7,253 bases of DNA from an uncultured Rhodospirillales bacterium. GTDB lineage: Bacteria; Pseudomonadota; Alphaproteobacteria; Rhodospirillales; Casp-alpha2. The translations under genes and the position numbers were made by a program. Shown here piece by piece: positions 1-5,107 of this stretch. The first letter of the stretch is position 1. Every line of letters begins with the position of its first letter. The stretch covers positions 1-7,253 of the forward strand of contig CALJEW010000343.1 of the NCBI GenBank assembly GCA_938074585.1, given 5' to 3'. The notes beneath the pieces were generated by a model. The model searched no databases, was not told where the DNA came from, and worked only from the letters and a program-made list of their open reading frames with translations.

Positions 1-86
1 GATGTTCGTATATACTGATAGTAATATATTGGGCGTTGATTGCGTTAAGCTATGCAAATCAATTTAATAAAGTTGGCATGTTATAT

Positions 87-90
87 GAGG
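87..90 (+). promoter_or_regulatory. Ribosome binding site of fliX (decides the start)
   Basis: GAGG lies 5 nt before the ATG at 96. The longer frame would begin at a TTG at 36 that has no Shine-Dalgarno sequence, and its extra 20 residues do not resemble FliX N-termini, which begin close to M-K-[IV]-S. Bases 1-95 hold no other gene that I can support. The left neighbour, probably flgI reading away as in Caulobacter, would lie outside the window; that is inference. Confidence 0.7.
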
Positions 91-95
91 CATCA

Positions 96-539
96 ATGAA
101 AGTTTCTAAAACAGGCGGTGCTAAAGATGTCGGTGCAACGCGGAAAAAGGGTGCGGCTTCTACTAGTGTGGATGCGTTTTCTGTAAGTTTGAAAAGTGTT
201 CAAGGTGAAACTAGTGCTGCACCTGCTTTTGAAAGTGGGTTGGTCGGCAATGTTGACGCTCTATTCTCGGTTCAAGAAGTACCAGATGCCGTGGACCAGC
301 GTTCACGTAAATTGGCCGTTTCATATGGTGACGACTTGTTAGAGCGTTTAGATGTGCTGAAAGTCGGCGTTTTGAATGGTAGCATGCCGAAAGAAAAGTT
401 GACGGATTTAGCCCAACATCTTCGTCAAAAACGCCATTCGAGCGATGATGATCAGTTGAATGAGATCATATCCGAAATTGAACTTCGGGCGGAAGTAGAG
501 ATCGCAAAGTTATCGCGAAGGGCCAAACCTGCTCACTGA
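96..539 (+). CDS. fliX: Flagellar assembly regulator FliX
   Basis: 147 aa from the ATG at 96, close to the roughly 140 aa usual for FliX. The N-terminus MKVSKTGG matches the family start, followed by a low-complexity Ser/Ala/Thr linker (about residues 12-50). A VDALFSVQ block sits near residues 53-60. The C-terminal helical half (about 75-140) has the family pattern: GDDLLERLDVLKVGVLNG, then a leucine-spaced helix, then IELRAEVEIAKL. In Caulobacter, FliX is a cytoplasmic trans-acting factor that binds the sigma54 activator FlbD and links class III/IV flagellar transcription to assembly of the basal body (family knowledge). Here it lies upstream of dksA in the same orientation, separated by 134 bp, and close to rod and ring genes that carry a sigma54 promoter. 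No clear terminator follows it, so some read-through into dksA is possible. No promoter could be fixed in the 95 bases before it. Confidence 0.93.
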   Translation: MKVSKTGGAKDVGATRKKGAASTSVDAFSVSLKSVQGETSAAPAFESGLVGNVDALFSVQEVPDAVDQRSRKLAVSYGDDLLERLDVLKVGVLNGSMPKEKLTDLAQHLRQKRHSSDDDQLNEIISEIELRAEVEIAKLSRRAKPAH

Positions 540-590
540 ATACGGATTTTTACATCCTTTAATTGTTTAAATATTTAACATGATTATCAA

Positions 591-608
591 AAGTCTTAAT
601 TGAGACTT
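591..608. promoter_or_regulatory. Inverted repeat at the dksA promoter (possible operator)
   Basis: AAGTCT (591-596) and AGACTT (603-608) form a perfect 6-bp dyad around a 6-nt centre. The right arm runs into the proposed -35 hexamer at 607-612. There is no T-run after it, so it does not look like a fliX terminator. The position fits an operator for a dimeric regulator or a weak RNA hairpin; which of these applies is inference. An AT-rich palindromic stretch (567-578, TTAAATATTTAA) lies just upstream and could act as an UP-like element. Confidence 0.3.
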
Positions 609-635
609 GCGATGACCGACGACCCAACATATATT
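607..635 (+). promoter_or_regulatory. Candidate sigma70 promoter of dksA
   Basis: TTGCGA (607-612, 4 of 6 to TTGACA), a 17-bp spacer, then TATATT (630-635, 5 of 6 to TATAAT). The start would be near 642, giving a leader of about 30 nt. The bases right after the -10 are CCCCGCGC (636-643), an unusually GC-rich discriminator in an AT-rich spacer. GC-rich discriminators are known for promoters inhibited by ppGpp and DksA, so autoregulation is plausible but inferred. Confidence 0.45.
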
Positions 636-673
636 CCCCGCGCATTTATAATTACGGGAGCCAGAATATAAGC

Positions 674-1090
674 ATGAATGTAACTTTGCCACCTGGCTAT
701 AAGCCGACAAATAAAGAAGCGTTCATGAATGAGCAAATGTCGGAATATTTTTGCCAAAAATTATTGAGCTGGAAAGCTGAACTGTTAAACATGTCTAGCG
801 ATACCCTCAGCCATCTTCAAGAGGGTGGGGCTACTGAAGCTGATGTGGCAGATCGAGCATCGGCTGAAACGGATAGGTCTTTAGAACTCAGAACCAGAGA
901 TCGCGCTCGCAAGCTTATCAATAAAATTGATGAAGCATTGGTTCGCATTGAAGATGGTTCTTATGGATTTTGTGAAGAATCAAGCGAACCAATCAGTATT
1001 TCCAGATTAGAAGCTCGCCCGATTGCAACAATGAGCATCGAAGCTCAGGAGCGGCACGAGCGTATGGAAAAGACACATCGCGACGATTAA
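674..1090 (+). CDS. dksA: DksA/TraR-family transcription factor with degenerate zinc finger
   Basis: 138 aa, close to the 151 aa of E. coli DksA. The start MNVTLPPGYKP matches alphaproteobacterial homologues, so the ATG at 674 is preferred over the one at 725, although the GGGAG at 656-660 sits a rather distant 13 nt upstream. A first helix carries YFCQKLLSWKAELL (about 25-38). The coiled-coil tip keeps DVADRA (about 57-62), equivalent to the DxxDxA acidic tip that reaches the RNA polymerase active site through the secondary channel. LELRTRDRARKL and GSYGFC follow. Of the four zinc-binding cysteines of E. coli DksA only the first remains (Cys in GFCEES); the others align with Ser, Ser and Ala. 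The fold region is otherwise kept (SRLEARPIA). DksA proteins with a single or no zinc-site cysteine are known, so function with ppGpp at stringent promoters is still likely. It converges on flgH. Confidence 0.88.
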   Translation: MNVTLPPGYKPTNKEAFMNEQMSEYFCQKLLSWKAELLNMSSDTLSHLQEGGATEADVADRASAETDRSLELRTRDRARKLINKIDEALVRIEDGSYGFCEESSEPISISRLEARPIATMSIEAQERHERMEKTHRDD

Positions 1091-1140
1091 GTGATGTTGT
1101 TTTCGGTTTGACCCAGATTAATTTTTTTGTTTGATTTCAG

Positions 1141-1174
1141 CAAAAAAGAGGCCAGCGCTTCTTTGCCGGCCTTT
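1141..1174. terminator. Hairpin terminator between convergent dksA and flgH
   Basis: AGGCC (1149-1153) pairs with GGCCT (1168-1172), followed after one A-C mismatch by GC (1155-1156) with GC (1165-1166), around an 8-nt loop. Read on the minus strand the hairpin is followed by a run of six T (complement of 1142-1147), the classic intrinsic terminator for the flgF-flgG-flgA-flgH transcript. On the plus strand the following TTTAGTTTG is a weaker T-tract, so it may also stop dksA. It sits centrally in the 114-bp gap between the two stop codons. Confidence 0.75.
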
Positions 1175-1204
1175 AGTTTGTGCACTAGGTAAGGCATTTG
1201 TTGT

Positions 1205-1972
1205 CTAGAACGGAAACAGTATATCCCACATTTCCATGCCCCAACGGGGTTTTTGCAAACCGCTTAATGAACCGCGTCCACCATAAGCGACACGCATCTC
1301 AGCAATGCTATCATCTGAAATTGTGTTGTCAGAATCGATGTCACTTGGTCGGATAACACCGGTTACGACAAGTTCGCGAAGTTCAGAATTCACACTGACC
1401 TCTTGACGCCCCATGATAACTAACGATCCATTAGGTAATATTTGTGTGACAACGGCAGCAAATGTCAGGCTTAAAGCCTCAGACCTTGTTATCGTGCCAT
1501 CGCCAGAGGTGTCATGCGCGCTTCCAAATTTGACAATCGACTGAGCTGTGCTAATAGCTTCCGGAAGGACTTTAGTTAATTCTGCTTCTAAGCCTAGCAA
1601 GTTATCCAAGCTAGTATCTTCTGTGTCAGCTCGCGCTCGTTCGGTTTTGTTTGCGAACGTTGCACTATCGCTTAATGACATTTTTACAGTAACAATATCA
1701 CCAACTTCTTTGGCCCGATGATCTCTAAAGAAGGCTCGTGCTCCAGACCGCCATAAGGAATTGGGGTTGTCTTCAGCAATTTCAGGGGCAGGCATTGGTA
1801 AGCTGATGGGGCGATAATCTTTACGTGTCGTTGGGTTTTTTATGTTGCTTAGCTTTGGGGCGTTGCCAACTTCTGATATACGATTTAAGGTATTGCATCC
1901 GCTTAACACGGTAAATACTAACGCTGTCAACGTGGCTGCGCGAAAAGTGCGGGTTAAATTTTGGATTTTCAT
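1205..1972 (-). CDS. flgH: Flagellar L-ring lipoprotein FlgH
   Basis: 255 aa from the ATG at 1972; E. coli FlgH is about 232 aa. FlgH forms the L ring, the outer-membrane bushing around the distal rod. The N-terminus has a basic region, a hydrophobic stretch and a lipobox LSGC with the acylated Cys at residue 26, as expected for a lipoprotein secreted by Sec and anchored to the outer membrane. The FlgH domain is clear: SLWRSGARAFFRDHRAKEVGDIVTV is split over about residues 72-96, with a central VVTQILPNGSLVIMGRQEV segment, then VVTGVIRPSDI, NTISDDSIAEMRVAYGGRG and a C-terminal WDILFPF. The upstream ATG at 1984 adds only four residues and lacks a Shine-Dalgarno sequence. It is last in the minus-strand operon, 36 nt after the flgA stop and just before the terminator-like hairpin. 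Confidence 0.95.
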   Translation of the reverse strand: MKIQNLTRTFRAATLTALVFTVLSGCNTLNRISEVGNAPKLSNIKNPTTRKDYRPISLPMPAPEIAEDNPNSLWRSGARAFFRDHRAKEVGDIVTVKMSLSDSATFANKTERARADTEDTSLDNLLGLEAELTKVLPEAISTAQSIVKFGSAHDTSGDGTITRSEALSLTFAAVVTQILPNGSLVIMGRQEVSVNSELRELVVTGVIRPSDIDSDNTISDDSIAEMRVAYGGRGSLSGLQKPRWGMEMWDILFPF

Positions 1973-1978
1973 TAGTAT

Positions 1979-1982
1979 CTCC
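1979..1982 (-). promoter_or_regulatory. Ribosome binding site of flgH (decides the start)
   Basis: On the minus strand GGAG lies 6 nt before the ATG at 1972. It overlaps the alternative ATG at 1984, which itself is preceded only by ACGGTAA. This favours the shorter protein beginning MKIQNL. Confidence 0.6.
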
Positions 1983-2008
1983 ATTTACCGTTGCGTGAGG
2001 TATTTTTC

Positions 2009-3004
2009 CTAGTTTAAAGCGATCAGTATTTGCTGGTGTACAGCTACGCGCCCAGAACCGACGACTTCAGCTTCAATTGTTTGGTTGCTTTGCGTGTTCG
2101 AAATGCGAATAACATCCCCTTCGCTGCCATGCTGCAGTGCTTTTCCTCTAGCCGTTAAGAGCATTTTTTTAGCGCGGAGTATGATGGTGACCAAGCTCCC
2201 CTTTTCGACTAAAATGGGCCTCCTAACTGCTGACGCACGGATCGGTTGCCCTTCGCGAATACCGCGTTTAGGAGTTTTCCCAATAAGGTCCTCCAAATTT
2301 GAGACAGCGTCATTTTGTAGGCGACTAGTGCGAACTTTAAGCCAGCGAAGATCTGATTTAATGATGATTTCACCTTTTAGAAGGCGGCGTGCAGCAACGG
2401 GTATTTCCGTCGTGTTATGAAGGCGACCGGTTAGGCGTTTTCTTGTTGCTGTCGGATCACCTGCTGGGGCATGGATTATTGCACTAAACCGAAGGGTTCG
2501 TGTATCAAAGTTTACGTTTTCAAAGCCGATTTGAAACTTTCCTTCTCCCGCGACATGCATACGCAACATGCGTGTGGAAAAATGGAGCTCCATTTCTGGG
2601 TCAGCCCCTTGTTCAACTAAAACATACTGTAATTGTTCGGCGATTTCTTCCTGGCTTATGATGCTGGATGACCGTTGAACCACAATTGTGTCTCTATTGC
2701 TCAATGGACGCCAATTCAATTTGTATGCTTTAGCCACTCGATAGAGCCAACGGGCATCAAAAACAGCACGTTTCCCTGGTTTTGGGGCGTGGGCTAATGG
2801 CTTGTCAGCTTTGTCGCCTGTATCTGAGAACAAGTCGCCTAAATAGATGACCTTAGAATCGACAAGGGCTGAATCCCGTAGCATTACGTTGGGTGCCAAT
2901 TCAGTTAAAATGGCAGCTGGATTTTGGCTTCCACTCGCTGTGACACTGGATGGAGTGAATCCGATAGTGCCGAGCATGAAAAGAGCTAAAAATAAACGTT
3001 TCAT
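2009..3004 (-). CDS. flgA: Flagellar P-ring assembly chaperone FlgA
   Basis: 331 aa. FlgA is a periplasmic chaperone that promotes polymerisation of FlgI into the P ring (family knowledge). Residues 1-23 are a Sec signal peptide (MKRLF, a hydrophobic core, likely cleavage after VTA). The protein is about 110 residues longer than E. coli FlgA because of an N-terminal region (about 30-115, with VIYLGDLF, HAPKPGKRAVFDARWLYRVA and LNWRP) that is usual in alphaproteobacterial homologues. The conserved SAF/C-terminal part follows: IPVAARRLLKGEIIIKSDL (about 201-219), a loop with IGKTPKRGIREGQPIRASAVRRP split over about 241-263, then a beta-rich end with LVTIILRAKKMLLTARGKAL split over about 271-290 and GDVIRISN. 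It starts 11 nt after the flgG stop with an AGGA Shine-Dalgarno, so the two are translated from one transcript. The partner FlgI is not in the window. Confidence 0.93.
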   Translation of the reverse strand: MKRLFLALFMLGTIGFTPSSVTASGSQNPAAILTELAPNVMLRDSALVDSKVIYLGDLFSDTGDKADKPLAHAPKPGKRAVFDARWLYRVAKAYKLNWRPLSNRDTIVVQRSSSIISQEEIAEQLQYVLVEQGADPEMELHFSTRMLRMHVAGEGKFQIGFENVNFDTRTLRFSAIIHAPAGDPTATRKRLTGRLHNTTEIPVAARRLLKGEIIIKSDLRWLKVRTSRLQNDAVSNLEDLIGKTPKRGIREGQPIRASAVRRPILVEKGSLVTIILRAKKMLLTARGKALQHGSEGDVIRISNTQSNQTIEAEVVGSGRVAVHQQILIALN

Positions 3005-3015
3005 TGTCCTAATCC

Positions 3016-3801
3016 CTATCTAAGCTGGGTCAAAGTTCCGAGCATTTCATCAGAAGTCTTAATCACTTTTGAATTCATTTCATAAGCACGCTGGGCAGAA
3101 ATCAGGTTCGAGATTTCTTCAACCGCGTTCACGTTAGATGTCTCCAAGAAGCCCTGAAGGATTGCACCAAACCCAGTAGATCCGGGAGCTGCCGTGGTTG
3201 ATGATCCAGATGCTGGCGTTTCCAGATATAAGTTGCCACCGATTGATTCTAATCCCGCTTCGTTTGGGAACGATGCGATGCTTAATTGACCAACAGTTTG
3301 TAAAGCTGCTTGGCCTTGAATTTTTGCTTGAACTTCGCCAGATCCATTGACTGAAATATCAATTGCGTTCGCTGGAATATTGATACCTGGTTGAACGGTA
3401 TAGCCATCATGGGTTACTAGCTGGCCTGATCCGTCTAATTGGAAAGTTCCATCGCGGGTATACGAGGTCTCGCCCGTAGGCATTGTTATCTGAAAATAAC
3501 CGTTGCCTTGGATCGCCAAGTCAAACGTATTGTCGGTTGCCGATAAATTGCCTTGTTCATGAATTCGGTAGACGGCAGCAAGCTTAACACCAAGGCCCAG
3601 CTGAACGCCAGTCGGCACAACCGTTCCGGCATCCGAAGAGGTTGCTCCAACACGGCGTAAATCTTGATAAATAAGATCTTGAAACTCTGTCCGTCGCCGC
3701 ATGTAGGCCGTTGTGTTCATGTTTGCAAGGTTGTTGGAAACAACCTCCACATTTCGCTGTTGAGCCAACATTCCCGTAGCTGCAATGTCTAATGATCTCA
3801 T
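3016..3801 (-). CDS. flgG: Flagellar distal rod protein FlgG
   Basis: 261 aa, the standard length of FlgG (260-262). FlgG builds the distal rod that crosses the periplasm and carries the P and L rings; it is exported by the flagellar type III apparatus and has no signal peptide. The N-terminal rod signature is MRSLDIAATGMLAQQRNVEV then SNNLANMNT (residues 22-30). The middle has NTFDLAIQGNGYFQI and TSYTRDGTFQLDGSGQLV. The diagnostic C-terminal block has GFLETSNVNAVEEI followed by ISAQRAYEMNSKVI, separating it from FlgF and FlgE. In the N-terminal block the usual NTTG[YF]K is NTTAYM, a Gly to Ala and Lys to Met change. A strong AAGGAAGGA Shine-Dalgarno fixes the start. The gene follows flgF after 149 nt and precedes flgA by 11 nt. 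Confidence 0.96.
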   Translation of the reverse strand: MRSLDIAATGMLAQQRNVEVVSNNLANMNTTAYMRRRTEFQDLIYQDLRRVGATSSDAGTVVPTGVQLGLGVKLAAVYRIHEQGNLSATDNTFDLAIQGNGYFQITMPTGETSYTRDGTFQLDGSGQLVTHDGYTVQPGINIPANAIDISVNGSGEVQAKIQGQAALQTVGQLSIASFPNEAGLESIGGNLYLETPASGSSTTAAPGSTGFGAILQGFLETSNVNAVEEISNLISAQRAYEMNSKVIKTSDEMLGTLTQLR

Positions 3802-3808
3802 TTTCTCG

Positions 3809-3817
3809 TCCTTCCTT
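3809..3817 (-). promoter_or_regulatory. Ribosome binding site of flgG
   Basis: On the minus strand AAGGAAGGA ends 7 nt before the ATG at 3801. It is a double, unusually strong Shine-Dalgarno compared with the other genes here, in keeping with FlgG being one of the more abundant rod subunits (about 26 copies in Salmonella); the link to abundance is inference. Confidence 0.6.
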
Positions 3818-3887
3818 AATTTTTAATTACTGAAGCGTTTTCTGCAATTCTTGGATCGCTAAAAACGTCCTAACTAATTGATATTAC

Positions 3888-3931
3888 GACAAATTCACAT
3901 TCACGAATGTAATCATTTGCTCCAATTTGTC
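3888..3931. repeat. Nested inverted repeats in the flgF-flgG spacer
   Basis: An outer 8-bp perfect inverted repeat GACAAATT (3888-3895) / AATTTGTC (3924-3931) encloses an inner 6-bp dyad ACATTC (3897-3902) / GAATGT (3905-3910). The rest of the 149-nt spacer is AT-rich and lacks a sigma54 promoter with correct spacing. The structure could be an mRNA fold between flgF and flgG or a protein site. It has no T-run that would make it a terminator. Confidence 0.4.
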
Positions 3932-3950
3932 TCTGGTTTGTAGACGATTG

Positions 3951-4736
3951 TTATCCGACCTTTGCCATTGTTCGAACCATTTGAAGCATGCGGTCGTCTT
4001 CGCGTTCGACCAGACTCTTGACGCTGTCGTAGGCCCTGTGCACAGCAATCATTTTTGACATTTCAATAATAGGCATGACGTTCGAGCCTTCTAGTGCCCC
4101 TTGTTTAATGTTTGGTCTTTCGACCTGCGCAAAAAGCCCATTAATATCGTCATCGCCATCGCCCTCAATCGCGTTATCTATTCTGGGGCGGTCAATCGAA
4201 AATAAACCACCCGCCCCAGGCCTTAAGACTTGTTCGTTGTTAAATTTAACAAGTGATACTTTTCCAAGTTCACCATTTTCTGTGCTGATTGTGCCATCTT
4301 GCGAAACTGTAATATTGGTATCGCCGGGGGCAAAAAAGATGGGCTGCCCACCTTCTGCCATAACAGGGAAACCCTGTTGGTTAACCAGTTGACCGTCTTG
4401 GTCTAATTGAAACCGGCCGTTGCGGGTGTAACGATCACCTAAATCTGTTTTGATCGTAAAGAAGCCCTCGCCAGCGACGCCTAAATCAAGGGGGTTACCA
4501 GTTGATTCTAGGGGGCCCTTACTGAAATCACGTACTGTTGCAATATCGCGAACATAGGTAATCTTTTCTGAAATAGGTCTGTGACCACCGACAGATTTGG
4601 TCAAATGTTCTACGAACATCATCTTTTCCCCTTTGAAGCCTGATGTGTTCATATTCGCCAAATTATTGGCGACGACGTCCAATTGTCGTTTTAAACCAGA
4701 CTGCCTAGACAATGCGATGTAACTTGTTGCTTCCAT
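3951..4736 (-). CDS. flgF: Flagellar proximal rod protein FlgF
   Basis: 261 aa from the ATG at 4736; about 250 aa is usual. FlgF is a proximal rod subunit between the MS ring and the FlgG distal rod, exported by the flagellar type III system. The N-terminus MEATSYIALSRQ is typical of alphaproteobacterial FlgF, followed by the rod signature VVANNLANMNTSGFK (21-35). The middle shows GNPLDLGVAGEGFFTI (80-95) and RYTRNGRFQLDQDGQLV (102-118). The C-terminus has QGALEGSNVMPIIEMSKMI (212-230) and AVHRAYDSV, where FlgG has RAYEMNSKV. A short acidic insert EGDGDDD (191-197) is unusual. A frame open to a TTG at 4799 would add 21 residues, but that stretch contains the sigma54 promoter and leader, and does not look like FlgF. 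First gene of the flgF-flgG-flgA-flgH unit. Confidence 0.95.
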   Translation of the reverse strand: MEATSYIALSRQSGLKRQLDVVANNLANMNTSGFKGEKMMFVEHLTKSVGGHRPISEKITYVRDIATVRDFSKGPLESTGNPLDLGVAGEGFFTIKTDLGDRYTRNGRFQLDQDGQLVNQQGFPVMAEGGQPIFFAPGDTNITVSQDGTISTENGELGKVSLVKFNNEQVLRPGAGGLFSIDRPRIDNAIEGDGDDDINGLFAQVERPNIKQGALEGSNVMPIIEMSKMIAVHRAYDSVKSLVEREDDRMLQMVRTMAKVG

Positions 4737-4743
4737 AACGAAT

Positions 4744-4748
4744 TCCTT
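4744..4748 (-). promoter_or_regulatory. Ribosome binding site of flgF (decides the start)
   Basis: AAGGA on the minus strand, 7 nt before the ATG at 4736. Together with the promoter at 4784-4798 it fixes the translation start at MEATSY, giving a leader of about 36 nt. Confidence 0.7.
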
Positions 4749-4783
4749 ATTTTCATGCTTTAACACATTCTGACCATAACAAT

Positions 4784-4798
4784 GCATTTGTCGTGCCA
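4784..4798 (-). promoter_or_regulatory. Sigma54 (-24/-12) promoter of flgF-flgG-flgA-flgH
   Basis: Read on the minus strand: TGGCACG, 4 nt (ACAA), ATGC. The -24 element is a perfect match to the consensus TGGCACG and the -12 element ATGC differs from TTGC at one base; the GG to GC distance is exactly as required. The predicted start is near 4772, about 36 nt before the flgF ATG. RpoN with FlbD drives class III basal-body genes in Caulobacter, so the promoter class suits these genes. Confidence 0.85.
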
Positions 4799-4802
4799 AT
4801 AA

Positions 4803-4818
4803 ATTTAAATATTTAAAT
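4803..4818. repeat. 16-bp AT palindrome upstream of the sigma54 promoter
   Basis: ATTTAAATATTTAAAT is a perfect palindrome. Its inner 13 bp (TTTAAATATTTAA, 4804-4816) also occur at 566-578 upstream of dksA. It directly abuts the IHF core, where an AT-rich flank is typical of strong IHF sites, so it may simply be part of that site. Confidence 0.5.
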
Positions 4819-4828
4819 CAACGTGTTA
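4816..4828. promoter_or_regulatory. Predicted IHF binding site
   Basis: AATCAACGTGTTA matches the IHF core WATCAANNNNTTR at every defined position. It is centred about 50 bp upstream of the predicted flgF transcription start, between the promoter and the enhancer-like dyad. IHF bends DNA in this position in Caulobacter sigma54 flagellar promoters to bring the activator to the polymerase. A 13-bp degenerate motif can occur by chance; the position is the main support. Confidence 0.6.
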
Positions 4829-4881
4829 CGCTAATTATGACTTAACTATTCGTTGTTTGAGAAAACTTCGACGTAAATCGC

Positions 4882-4898
4882 TCGGCAGCTTTTACCGA
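4882..4898. promoter_or_regulatory. Possible FlbD enhancer (ftr-like) dyad
   Basis: TCGG (4882-4885) and CCGA (4895-4898) flank a 9-bp centre, giving TCGGCAGCTTTTACCGA. The CGGCA half followed by an A/T-rich centre and CCG resembles, from memory, the ftr elements bound by Caulobacter FlbD. It is centred about 118 bp upstream of the flgF start, the normal distance for a sigma54 enhancer, and could also serve fliL about 228 bp away. FlbD itself is not encoded in the window. Confidence 0.35.
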
Positions 4899-4929
4899 CA
4901 CGGGGCGGCTAAGTTGGATTCTAAATACA

Positions 4930-4949
4930 TTTCAGGAGTTGCCCTGAAA
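4930..4949. repeat. Inverted repeat TTTCAGG-N6-CCTGAAA
   Basis: A perfect 7-bp dyad with a 6-nt centre, in the middle of the divergent region. No T-run follows on either strand, so a terminator is unlikely. It could be an operator or enhancer half-site pair; the binding factor is unknown. Confidence 0.45.
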
Positions 4950-5009
4950 ACCCCACATTTGGTATTCTATGATTCGCTGTGAATTCTATATGTATTATAG
5001 ATGTTAATC

Positions 5010-5023
5010 TAAGTGTACACTTA
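5010..5023. repeat. 14-bp perfect palindrome TAAGTGTACACTTA
   Basis: A gapless palindrome about 100 bp upstream of the predicted fliL start. The form (two 7-bp half-sites back to back) fits a dimeric DNA-binding protein acting as an enhancer or operator for fliL-fliM. I do not recognise the regulator. Confidence 0.45.
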
Positions 5024-5051
5024 CTTGGAATGGGTATATCTGGGAGTTCAA

Positions 5052-5066
5052 TTAGTTGTTAACTAA
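5052..5066. repeat. Inverted repeat TTAGTT-N3-AACTAA upstream of fliL
   Basis: Perfect 6-bp arms around GTT, centred about 59 bp upstream of the predicted fliL start. Candidate operator; no T-run follows. No known consensus is recognised. Confidence 0.35.
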
Positions 5067-5091
5067 GATGCAATAAACTCTGACTGTGGTT

Positions 5092-5107
5092 GGGATTATC
5101 ATTTGCA
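5092..5107 (+). promoter_or_regulatory. Weak sigma54-like promoter of fliL-fliM
   Basis: GG (5093-5094) and TTGCA (5103-5107) have the correct 12-bp step for a -24/-12 promoter, and the -12 element is perfect, but the -24 element is otherwise poor (GGGATTA against TGGCACG). The start would be near 5118, only about 12 nt before the fliL ATG, leaving almost no room for a Shine-Dalgarno. No better promoter was seen in this spacer. Confidence 0.35.

Noticed and set aside
30..43. Sigma54-like TGGGCG...TTGC before fliX
   Set aside because: The GG to GC distance is one base short of the strictly required spacing, and the -24 element is otherwise poor.
36..95. TTG start giving a 167-aa FliX
   Set aside because: No Shine-Dalgarno before the TTG; the ATG at 96 has GAGG and gives the family N-terminus and length.
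2085..2420. 111-aa plus-strand open frame opposite flgA
   Set aside because: Antisense shadow of FlgA; no family resemblance or ribosome binding site.
3856..3872. Minus-strand sigma54-like promoter for flgG
   Set aside because: GG to GC distance is 11 rather than 12, and the flanking bases do not match the consensus.
4075..4392. 105-aa plus-strand open frame opposite flgF
   Set aside because: Antisense shadow of FlgF, low-complexity Ser/Pro composition.
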